DNA of 11,595 nt from Lachnospiraceae bacterium UBA3732. GTDB lineage: Bacteria > Bacillota > Clostridia > Lachnospirales > Lachnospiraceae. Each line of letters begins with the position of its first letter. Positions within the stretch are counted from its first letter, which is position 1. The stretch spans positions 1 to 11,595 of the forward strand of contig DFHD01000064.1 of NCBI GenBank assembly GCA_002372545.1. Reading direction: 5' to 3'. Shown here piece after piece: positions 6,362 to 11,595 of the stretch. The translations under genes and the position numbers were made by a program. The notes beneath the pieces were generated by a model. The model was not told the DNA's origin. It saw only the letters and a list, made by a program, of their open reading frames with translations, and did no database searches.

Positions 6362-7462
6362 ATGAATCATATTACACGAATCAAACCGTTTATCCTTACG
6401 GCGATGCTTACGCTTCTCCTTTTTCTCTGCGGCTGCGGAAAGAAGGATGGCAGCAAGCCCGAAGCGGTAACCGCCGCACAGGAGGACGCTTCCACGCAGG
6501 AGGACGCTTCCTCACAGAAGAACTCTTCCCAAACAGAAGCCCCCGCTCAGAATAGCAGCGATGCTTCCTCACAGAAGAACTCTTCCCAAACAGAAGCCTC
6601 TGCTCAGAATAGCAGCGATGCTTCCACACAGGAGAACTCTTCCCAAACAGAAGCCCCAGCTCAGAATAGCAGCGATGTTTCCACACAGGAGAACTCTTCC
6701 CAAACAGAAGCCCCCGCTCAGAATAGCAGCGATGCTTCCACGCCTGAAGGCACACCTACACAGGAGAATTCTTCCCGGGATGCCGCAGACATGGAGATTA
6801 CCCTCTCCACTCTGAACATAAAACACGGCGCGGAGGGACTGGATACCATTGCCGCAGCCATTCAGGAGATATCCCCGGATATCATCGGCCTCGAAGAGGT
6901 GGATGTAAACTGCGGCCGCTCCGGAAATATCGACGAACCGGCAGAGCTGGCCCGTCTGGCCGGCTATCCTTACTACGCCTTTTCCAGAGCCATCTACTTT
7001 GATGGCGGCGAATACGGCACTGCCATTCTATCTCATTATCCCATTGAGAGCTTTGCAGTGATCCCACTGGAATCCGGAAACGGAGAGTCGCGCTCCCTGG
7101 GCCATGCCGTGATCAATGTGGAAGGCCTTTCTTTGGATGTATTCGTGACTCATCTTTCCTACGAAGACCGTTACCTCAGGATCGAACAGATGCAGGCAAT
7201 TGCCGAAGAGCTCGGAAAATGCGAGCATTATGCGCTTCTGGGCGATTTTAACAGCTTCGATCTGGAGGATATAGAAAATCTGGGCGGTGACTATTATGTC
7301 AATCGCCCGGACAGACCCTATATCACTTTTCAGCGTTATGAGCTGGCCATCGACAACATCGTTGTATGCAAGGACTTTACCGAACTATCCAGCGGCGTCT
7401 CGGAAACGATCTGCTCCGACCATAAGCTGCTCTATGCCGTCTTCAGGCTCAGCACCCAATAG
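6362..7462 (+). CDS. lipoprotein with endonuclease/exonuclease/phosphatase domain
   Basis: This is a secreted, membrane-anchored metal-dependent hydrolase of 366 residues. The N-terminus is a lipoprotein signal peptide (basic MNHITRIK, a hydrophobic core, lipobox LCGC with C25 as the likely lipidated residue). Residues about 30-143 are a Ser/Gln/Asn/Glu-rich linker containing four 19-residue repeats. The EEP fold runs from about 147 to 364: LNIKH (N152), GLEEVD (E178/E179), THLS (H264), GDFN (D295, N297), AIDNI (D331, N332) and CSDH (H354) supply the metal and catalytic residues. EEP enzymes cleave phosphodiesters in DNA, RNA, phosphoinositides or sphingomyelin; the substrate here is unknown. 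AGGAG six bases before the ATG at 6362 and the signal peptide fix this start. The longer frame to 6302 has neither. It is transcribed alone and converges on the TtcA-like gene. Confidence 0.92.
   Translation: MNHITRIKPFILTAMLTLLLFLCGCGKKDGSKPEAVTAAQEDASTQEDASSQKNSSQTEAPAQNSSDASSQKNSSQTEASAQNSSDASTQENSSQTEAPAQNSSDVSTQENSSQTEAPAQNSSDASTPEGTPTQENSSRDAADMEITLSTLNIKHGAEGLDTIAAAIQEISPDIIGLEEVDVNCGRSGNIDEPAELARLAGYPYYAFSRAIYFDGGEYGTAILSHYPIESFAVIPLESGNGESRSLGHAVINVEGLSLDVFVTHLSYEDRYLRIEQMQAIAEELGKCEHYALLGDFNSFDLEDIENLGGDYYVNRPDRPYITFQRYELAIDNIVVCKDFTELSSGVSETICSDHKLLYAVFRLSTQ
6506..6733 (+). repeat. four 57-bp coding repeats in the lipoprotein linker
   Basis: Units at 6506-6562, 6563-6619, 6620-6676 and 6677-6733 each encode 19 residues of the type SSQTEAPAQNSSDA plus STQEN or SSQKN. 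The start of a fifth unit follows, and two short degenerate GACGCTTCC motifs precede the array. The nucleotide copies are almost identical, which indicates recent slippage or recombination. Because the unit is in frame, copy number can change without breaking the gene. Confidence 0.97.
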
Positions 7463-7510
7463 AACAGGGATCATTATGATCGCATCTTCATCCGGAAAAA
7501 GCCGGTTGCT

Positions 7511-8422
7511 TCAATAATTATCCAGGAAATGATGCCTCACCCCGTTTTGTTTATACTCGATGACCGTGTCGAGATTAACATTTTCAACACTTTTGAAAAT
7601 ATTGGACTCCACAAAGGGATTGGTCTTCTTCAGCTCTGCAATGAGCCTCTTGGTTTCCAGCCGCTTTGACGAAGACGTCCCGTCTTCCCGCAAAGTGGCG
7701 CAGCTTTCCGTAAAATGACATGCGCACTGCAAAAACTGCAGATGGTTATAATCTCTCCATGCGCAGATGTCGCTCTCTCTTACCAGATAAAGCGGCCTGA
7801 TCAGCTCCATGCCCTCAAAATTGGTGCTGTGAAGCTTTGGCATCATCGTCTGGATCTGCGCTCCCTGGAGCATGCCCATGAGTATCGTCTCGATCACATC
7901 ATCGTAATGATGGCCCAGAGCGATCTTGTTGCATCCGAGCTGTCTTGCGTTGCTGTACAGATATCCGCGCCTCATTCTTGCACAAAGGTAGCAGGGATTT
8001 TTATCTATCGTATCCACAGCATCAAAAATTTCGCTCTCAAAGATCGTAAGCGGAATTCCGAGCGCCTCGGCATTACTTTCGATCAGCTCGCGATTTTTTT
8101 TATTGTAGCCGGGATCCATCGCAAGAAACTTAAGCTCAAAATTACACTGTCTGTGTCTCTGGATCTCCTGAAAAAGCTTAGCCATGAGCATCGAATCTTT
8201 TCCACCGGAGATACAAACCGCGATCCTGTCGCCCTCCTCGATCAGCTTATAGGTCTTGCACGCCCTTGCAAATGGGGAGAAGATCGACTTATGAAACTTC
8301 TTGCGAATACTGACCTCAGCTCTTTGCTGCCTGTCTTCCGCTGCGTTTAATTCTTTGTTTTGTACTTCTTTGTTTTGTACTTCTTTTTTATTCTTTTCTT
8401 CTTTATTCTGCACTTCTTTCAT
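7511..8422 (-). CDS. TtcA-like tRNA 2-thiolation family protein (PP-loop ATPase)
   Basis: This cytoplasmic PP-loop ATPase of 303 residues is close in length to E. coli TtcA (311), which thiolates C32 of tRNA using an iron-sulfur cluster. The pyrophosphate loop SGGKDS is at 72-77. The cluster cysteines appear as C144 and C147 (NPCYLCARMRRG), plus one of C233 or C235 (LQCACHF). GHHYDDVIET at 170-179 is also typical. The first 25 residues are an unusual Lys/Glu/Gln/Asn repeat (KEVQNK units). The start ATG at 8420-8422 has only a weak purine site, but it follows the HAD gene stop by 8 bases, so translational coupling is likely. No later Met occurs until residue 78, inside the PP-loop region, so the extension appears real. 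TtcA-like paralogues of other function exist in Clostridia, so the precise tRNA target is uncertain. Confidence 0.88.
   Translation of the reverse strand: MKEVQNKEEKNKKEVQNKEVQNKELNAAEDRQQRAEVSIRKKFHKSIFSPFARACKTYKLIEEGDRIAVCISGGKDSMLMAKLFQEIQRHRQCNFELKFLAMDPGYNKKNRELIESNAEALGIPLTIFESEIFDAVDTIDKNPCYLCARMRRGYLYSNARQLGCNKIALGHHYDDVIETILMGMLQGAQIQTMMPKLHSTNFEGMELIRPLYLVRESDICAWRDYNHLQFLQCACHFTESCATLREDGTSSSKRLETKRLIAELKKTNPFVESNIFKSVENVNLDTVIEYKQNGVRHHFLDNY
8351..8419 (-). repeat. KEVQN repeat at the N-terminus of the TtcA-like protein
   Basis: Residues 2-24 read as degenerate KEVQN/KEEKN units. Two adjacent 15-base copies (GAAGTACAAAACAAA on the coding strand) are identical. The tract is A-rich and in multiples of three, so slippage would lengthen or shorten the extension without a frameshift. 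Confidence 0.8.
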
Positions 8423-8430
8423 TGTTCCAC

Positions 8431-9516
8431 TTAACGTTCCTGATACTGTTCGGCCGCCTTGGTAATCCCGTCTGCGTAAATCTGGGCAAAATCATTTTTC
8501 ATGGAAATCGGGATGAAGCCCTTTGCCGAATAATCCGCAGATTTTTCCGCCCAATCCTGGGTGCCCCATTCCCGAACATCATCATCGGCAACGATCATAT
8601 ACGCCTGCGCGGGATACGGGTTTCTCTCGTCGATCGTGTAATTCATCATGCTTGTGTCGCTTCCGCTGTTTCCGAAGGCAAGCACCGGCCTCTGTCCGAT
8701 CTCTCTTTCGACATAAATGGATTTGTTGCAGTTAAGGTTCTTCTGGATAAATCCGCCTGTGATGACCAGCTCGTCGCCGTTCTCATATTTGAAATCCATG
8801 TTCGAAGGAACATCCTCATATCCCGCCTGCTTAACCTCAAAATCCGTGCCGATCACATGATTCGGCGTGACATAATCCGCATAAGGAGAGTTCGCGATAA
8901 TGGCCCGGGTCGTGGTACGCTCCGTGCCGCTGATCACATAGATGGTAAAACCATTCTCGTACAAATACTTTACAAGCTCCACCATCGGAAGATAGGCGTT
9001 GTCAATGTAGCGCATATTCTTAAAGCTTGCGGTATACTTCTGTCCAAATGCAGTCGCATACTCGTAGAATTCCTCCACTGTCATCCCCGCATAGGCTTTG
9101 GCAAAATTTCTGGCCAGAGTCTCATCTGCCGTATATCCCGGCCTGATGGAGGCGGCGACCTCCTTCAGTTCATCAGAGACCCGCTCCGGATGATCGACCA
9201 GGCAATACTCAATGAACATCATCGTATCATAATAGGTATAGTACGTCTCACAGGTCAGCGTTCCGTCCATATCAAACACGGCGATACGATCCTTCTCGGG
9301 AATATAATTATCCTTATCCTTCGGATCGGTGACCTTTGCCACGTAATCCCGCAGGTCCTGCGCAGCCGGCGAATCGGATGTCCAATAGGTGGACAGCGGT
9401 TTGGCCTTTCCCGACCGTTTGGCAATGATGATACTTGTCACTGTCATCAGGATGACAGCTGCCATAATTGCGACGAAGATCAAAATGGCTCTTTTGTTAT
9501 TGCGTGTTTTTGTCAT
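8431..9516 (-). CDS. membrane-anchored HAD-superfamily phosphatase (SerB-like)
   Basis: This 361-residue protein has a single N-terminal membrane span (about 10-32, preceded by basic residues), so the phosphatase domain probably lies outside the membrane. HAD motif I is FDMDGTLT at 81-88 (nucleophile D82, acid D84). Motif II is ISGTERTTTR at 195-204 (S196). K265 is a candidate motif III lysine, and FGNSGSDTSMM at 281-291 carries the motif IV aspartate D287. The large alpha-helical cap between motifs I and II resembles the phosphoserine phosphatase / type C1 group. The start ATG has AGAGGAAAAGGA upstream. It precedes the TtcA-like gene by 8 bases. The substrate is unknown; an extracytoplasmic phosphomonoester is plausible. 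Confidence 0.88.
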   Translation of the reverse strand: MTKTRNNKRAILIFVAIMAAVILMTVTSIIIAKRSGKAKPLSTYWTSDSPAAQDLRDYVAKVTDPKDKDNYIPEKDRIAVFDMDGTLTCETYYTYYDTMMFIEYCLVDHPERVSDELKEVAASIRPGYTADETLARNFAKAYAGMTVEEFYEYATAFGQKYTASFKNMRYIDNAYLPMVELVKYLYENGFTIYVISGTERTTTRAIIANSPYADYVTPNHVIGTDFEVKQAGYEDVPSNMDFKYENGDELVITGGFIQKNLNCNKSIYVEREIGQRPVLAFGNSGSDTSMMNYTIDERNPYPAQAYMIVADDDVREWGTQDWAEKSADYSAKGFIPISMKNDFAQIYADGITKAAEQYQER

Positions 9517-9602
9517 GTCCTTTTCCTCTTTGTAAATGTTCAGCGGGTACTCTATTAATACTTTTTCTTTGCCTATTTCTTCCGGAGCTTCATCAGATCA
9601 GC

Positions 9603-9608
9603 ATTATA
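9603..9608 (-). promoter_or_regulatory. candidate -10 box for the HAD / TtcA-like unit
   Basis: Read leftward, a perfect TATAAT lies about 85 bases before the HAD gene start, but no recognisable -35 stands at 16-18 bases. The 158-base gap (9517-9674) otherwise shows no gene and no terminator after the methyltransferase, so read-through from the XRE/methyltransferase unit is also possible. Confidence 0.25.
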
Positions 9609-9674
9609 TTGCATCAACACCCTGTCCGGTTTTCCTGATCGTACTGCGCAAAGAAGCCTCAACAGTCGTGAGCA

Positions 9675-10271
9675 TCACTTTGTGATCACGGCAATGGCAC
9701 AGGGCATACGTCCATCCACCACGTAATACTCGACTCCGGTATATCCCTTATCTTCAAGGAATTTCTTGTAGGAATCCAGGTCAAACTGCCTCTTAAAGTC
9801 CGCGCCCAAAAGCGTGATCAGCTTCACTGCAGCTTTGCCTGTCCCCTTCGACATGTTGATATAGGTCGGGATAATGATCTTTCCTCCGGGTTTGGTAACC
9901 CTCTCCAGCTCATGCAAAGCCTTCTCCGGCTCCGGGAGCAGATGGATTACATTGCCTGCCACGACCTTATCAAAGCGTCCCTCTCTGCATTTAATATTCG
10001 TGATATCCGCCTTTTTGAATGTAGTATTTGCGTACTTTCTGCATTTCTTTGCCGCCTGCCGCAGCATGCCTGTCGCAAAATCGGTCGCGACCAGATTCCT
10101 GCACTTCCGCGCAATATATATGCTTATCGCACCGGTTCCGCAGGCGCATTCCAGCACGGTATCCGAGGGTTCGATCAGCTCTGCAACCTTCTTTCCGGTA
10201 CCTGTATATACCTTGCCGTTATATACATTTTCAAAAAAATCATATAATGGTGAAACCTTGTCCCAAAACAT
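9675..10271 (-). CDS. class I SAM-dependent methyltransferase
   Basis: This is a cytoplasmic methyltransferase of 198 residues from this start. Motif I is TVLECACGTGAISIYIARK at 38-56 (glycine-rich SAM loop). VATDFATGML at 61-70 holds the acidic ribose-binding region, KADITNIK at 87-94 the next, VVAGNVIHLLPEP at 103-115 motif IV, and ERVTKPGGKIIIPTY at 123-137 the following strand. The arrangement resembles UbiE/type 11 methyltransferases. The ATG at 10269-10271 is chosen because GGAGG lies seven bases upstream. A longer frame to 10334 overlaps the XRE gene and has no such site. Only 13 bases separate it from the XRE stop, so the two are co-transcribed. The substrate is not indicated; small molecules such as quinones, or resistance targets, are equally possible. 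Confidence 0.9.
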   Translation of the reverse strand: MFWDKVSPLYDFFENVYNGKVYTGTGKKVAELIEPSDTVLECACGTGAISIYIARKCRNLVATDFATGMLRQAAKKCRKYANTTFKKADITNIKCREGRFDKVVAGNVIHLLPEPEKALHELERVTKPGGKIIIPTYINMSKGTGKAAVKLITLLGADFKRQFDLDSYKKFLEDKGYTGVEYYVVDGRMPCAIAVITK

Positions 10272-10284
10272 ATATTTACCTCCA

Positions 10285-10860
10285 TTAAACCAACCGATAT
10301 GCCGCTTTCTTAAAAGTGTATTTCCCAAATTCAAATTTCCTGGGATTCACCTTATTTGCCAACTCACTTGTGATGATAAAGTCTGATGTTACCTTCACAA
10401 GCATTTGCTTTTCTCCGATCTCCACAAGATAATATGCGGACATATCATTCAAATAATCTGCACCCTGGATAATTCCGGGTGCAACAAAAAAGTCTGTCAG
10501 CCATTCTGCCTTGCTCATCTTTTTGCTTCGAATGAGCGGATAGATTGCGTCAGCATTGCCAAATCTGGTAAGACACGCAGCATCCCTTTTATCTCTGCAT
10601 TTACCGGTGATTTCATATGAATCAAGGTCGATAGCTTCCTTTGTTTCGTTAAAGCTGAGTTTCTCGTCCTCGTCCAAAAGATAATCCACGCTGACTCCAA
10701 GAAGCCGTGCCATAGCTTTCATATTGTTTACATCCGGCATTCCTCTGTCAGCCTCCCACTTTGCCACTGCGGATCTGGACACGCTCATTTTTTCCGCAAA
10801 CTGCTCCTGAGATAATCCGGCTTCTTTTCTTGCTTCCTTTATTTTTTCTCCAAACGTCAT
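10285..10860 (-). CDS. XRE-family regulator with C-terminal sensor-like domain
   Basis: This transcriptional regulator has 191 residues. An N-terminal lambda-repressor-like helix-turn-helix covers about 6-62 (GLSQEQFAEKMSVSRSAVAK, then MPDVNNMKAMARLLGVSVDY). A linker and a domain of about 120 residues (70-191) follow, which I do not recognise by name. It has alternating hydrophobic strands (SAYYLVEIGE, QMLVKVTSDFII) and a basic end (KYTFKKAAYRLV), and may sense a ligand or mediate dimerisation. The ATG at 10858-10860 has a perfect AAAGGAGGT seven bases upstream (10868-10876). It leads a two-gene unit with the methyltransferase. The GTAACA boxes upstream are candidates for its own binding sites, and the TGGTCT/AGACCA palindrome is an alternative operator. 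Confidence 0.9.
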   Translation of the reverse strand: MTFGEKIKEARKEAGLSQEQFAEKMSVSRSAVAKWEADRGMPDVNNMKAMARLLGVSVDYLLDEDEKLSFNETKEAIDLDSYEITGKCRDKRDAACLTRFGNADAIYPLIRSKKMSKAEWLTDFFVAPGIIQGADYLNDMSAYYLVEIGEKQMLVKVTSDFIITSELANKVNPRKFEFGKYTFKKAAYRLV

Positions 10861-10884
10861 GATGATGACCTCCTTTAAATAATT

Positions 10885-10897
10885 CCGTCAGGGACGG
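10885..10897. promoter_or_regulatory. small hairpin in the XRE gene leader
   Basis: CCGTC and GACGG pair around a three-base loop, 9 bases upstream of the AAAGGAGGT ribosome site in the mRNA. It is short (5 bp, all but one G-C) and leaves the ribosome site free. It may stabilise the 5' leader, but no regulatory role can be claimed. Confidence 0.4.
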
Positions 10898-10906
10898 TTT
10901 TGTTTA

Positions 10907-10924
10907 TGGTCTCATCGTAGACCA
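10907..10924. promoter_or_regulatory. inverted repeat TGGTCT-N6-AGACCA
   Basis: This is a perfect 6-bp inverted repeat with a six-base centre, 18 bases in total, overlapping a weak leftward -10 candidate (TACGAT, 10914-10919) and the predicted start site. The size suits a dimeric helix-turn-helix operator. It competes with the GTAACA boxes as the XRE protein's own site. Confidence 0.45.
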
Positions 10925-10943
10925 GATTACTGGTAACAGTAAA
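10914..10943 (-). promoter_or_regulatory. weak promoter candidate for the XRE/methyltransferase unit
   Basis: Read leftward, TTTACT (10938-10943) and TACGAT (10914-10919) are 18 bases apart; each matches 4 of 6 consensus positions. The first GTAACA box falls in the spacer and partly overlaps the -35 region. No better pair was found between the cupin terminator and the gene. Confidence 0.3.
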
Positions 10944-10980
10944 GAAACGTTCTGTAACACCTATGTTACTCTCCGTAACA
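10933..10980. promoter_or_regulatory. array of four GTAACA boxes at helical-turn spacing
   Basis: Perfect GTAACA hexamers lie at 10933-10938, 10954-10959, 10964-10969 (opposite strand) and 10975-10980. The pentamer cores start 21, 11 and 10 bases apart, close to two, one and one turns of B-DNA, so all face one side. The first box sits inside a larger palindrome, TTACTGGTAACAGTAA (10927-10942), and boxes 3 and 4 form TGTTAC-N5-GTAACA. The array lies upstream of the XRE gene in otherwise non-coding DNA. It is a strong candidate for a cooperative operator. Confidence 0.6.
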
Positions 10981-11050
10981 CTGTTGTGTTTTCATAATCC
11001 TGTTGAATTCCATCGCCCTAATAATTGCACAAAATGGGGTAAAATACAAC

Positions 11051-11094
11051 AAAAAAGAGGCACCCCACCGACCTTTTCGATCAGCAGGATGCCT
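11051..11094 (-). terminator. intrinsic terminator of the cupin gene
   Basis: Read leftward, AGGCATCCTGCTGATC and GGTCGGTGGGGTGCCT form a 16-pair stem around the loop GAAAA, followed by C and six Ts (11051-11056). Five of the pairs are G-U wobbles. In the rightward transcript these become A-C mismatches, so the structure should work mainly in the leftward direction. It lies about 36 bases after the cupin stop codon. Confidence 0.82.
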
Positions 11095-11130
11095 TTACGC
11101 CTCATTTTTAGAATTTATTCTGTCTTCTCT

Positions 11131-11595
11131 TTATTTCAGTTTGCCATAGTCTTCATCAGAGACTGCTTCCAGCCACTCGTTGCTTGTCCCATCTCCCGCG
11201 ACTTCAATCGCAAGATGCGAAAACCATGAATCCGGAGCTGCTCCATGCCAATGCTTCACTTCCGCAGGAATGTTGATAACCGTTCCGGGCGTCATTTCCA
11301 CAGCCTCTTTGCCCCATTCCTGATAATATCCTCTGCCGCCGACACAGATCAGCATCTGTCCGCCTCCGGTCTTGGCATGATGGATATGCCAGTTATTGCG
11401 GCAAGACGGTTCAAACGTCACATTAAAGATGGAAACCTGCTCCTGCGATACCGGTGCCAGATAGCTCTGCCCCACAAAAAACTCTCCGTAAGGATTCTTT
11501 TCACCGATAGGAAAGAAAATGGTATTCTGATATTTCTCTTTTTCTGTCTGTGCGGAAGTCTCCTCGTTCCAGACTTCCTTTGCCAGACGGAATAC
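11131..11595 (-). CDS. cupin-domain protein, 3' part only
   Basis: The frame is open from the right edge to the stop at 11131, so at least 154 residues are visible and the true start is outside. A GTG at 11473-11475 could be mistaken for a start, but good coding sequence continues before it (NTIFFPIGEKNPYGEFF), with no ribosome site. The cupin barrel shows motif 1 WHIHHAKTGGGQMLICVGG (metal-ligand candidates H70, H72, H73 of the visible part, with Gln in place of the usual Glu) and motif 2 PGTVINIPAEVKHWHGA (H115, H117). Small cupins of this kind sometimes occur as the C-terminal half of carboxymuconolactone decarboxylase fusions. The visible start (VFRLAKEVWNEE) cannot settle that. The gene ends at a strong terminator; function is unknown beyond the fold. 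Confidence 0.88.
   Translation of the reverse strand, partial: VFRLAKEVWNEETSAQTEKEKYQNTIFFPIGEKNPYGEFFVGQSYLAPVSQEQVSIFNVTFEPSCRNNWHIHHAKTGGGQMLICVGGRGYYQEWGKEAVEMTPGTVINIPAEVKHWHGAAPDSWFSHLAIEVAGDGTSNEWLEAVSDEDYGKLK

Noticed and set aside
6408..6826. Leftward and alternative-frame repetitive open frames across the lipoprotein linker
   Set aside because: They arise because the 57-bp repeats keep several frames open. Only the rightward frame with the signal peptide and EEP domain is supported.
7463..7510. GATCATTATGATC palindrome between the converging lipoprotein and TtcA-like genes as a shared terminator
   Set aside because: The stem is short with a one-base loop and no T-run on either strand.
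8422..9558. Long rightward open frame (378 codons) opposite the HAD phosphatase gene
   Set aside because: It lacks a ribosome site and any recognisable domain, and is exactly antisense to a gene with full HAD motifs. Its openness is a codon-usage shadow.
9568..9672. Leftward fragment ending MQYNADLMKLRKK, resembling the C-terminus of a decayed gene
   Set aside because: Too short and without a start or ribosome site; the resemblance to a protein tail is only an impression.
9537..9686. Rightward open frame of 49 codons in the gap before the methyltransferase stop
   Set aside because: No ribosome site, no similarity I recognise, and it overlaps the end of the methyltransferase gene.

Overview
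The window looks like ordinary chromosome of a Gram-positive Clostridia species, most likely a Lachnospiraceae-type gut bacterium. Support for this: near-perfect AGGAGG-type ribosome binding sites, sigma-A-like promoters, moderate G+C, and protein families typical of that group (AgcS symporter, DUF4405 membrane protein, TtcA-like PP-loop protein, XRE regulator, cupin). The taxonomic placement is inference from family content and style. No rRNA, tRNA, transposase, phage gene or CRISPR array was seen.

Layout. 1-3722 reads leftward: a truncated zinc-ribbon gene at the left edge, a sodium:alanine symporter, a serine carboxypeptidase of the LdcA/MccF (S66) family, and a histidine phosphatase. A strong promoter just after the phosphatase stop drives the carboxypeptidase and probably the symporter. 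Its transcript would start with a perfect 13-bp hairpin followed by two 54-bp tandem repeats. 4039-4824 is a rightward AraC-type regulator with an extended -10 promoter and a cluster of TGAC repeats near the start site. 4836-6250 reads leftward: a small two-S1-domain RNA-binding protein followed by a DUF4405 membrane protein, tail to tail with the AraC gene. 6362-7462 is a rightward lipoprotein with an endonuclease/exonuclease/phosphatase domain tethered by a repeat-rich linker. 7511-9516 reads leftward: a membrane-anchored HAD phosphatase and a TtcA-like tRNA-thiolation family protein. 9675-10860 reads leftward: an XRE regulator and a class I methyltransferase, with four GTAACA boxes at helical-turn spacing upstream. 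11131 to the right edge is the 3' part of a leftward cupin gene ending in a good intrinsic terminator.

How the genes may work together. The S66 peptidase and alanine symporter form a plausible wall-peptide / D-alanine (or peptide-antibiotic) handling unit. The XRE gene and methyltransferase are almost certainly co-transcribed, and the boxes upstream are good candidates for autoregulation. The HAD and TtcA-like genes are 8 bp apart and probably translationally coupled. The other groupings look like independent housekeeping units.

No clear new multi-gene system was found. The most unusual DNA is non-coding or repetitive: the structured, repeat-containing leader at 2962-3134, the phased GTAACA array at 10933-10980, and the 57-bp coding repeats at 6506-6733.
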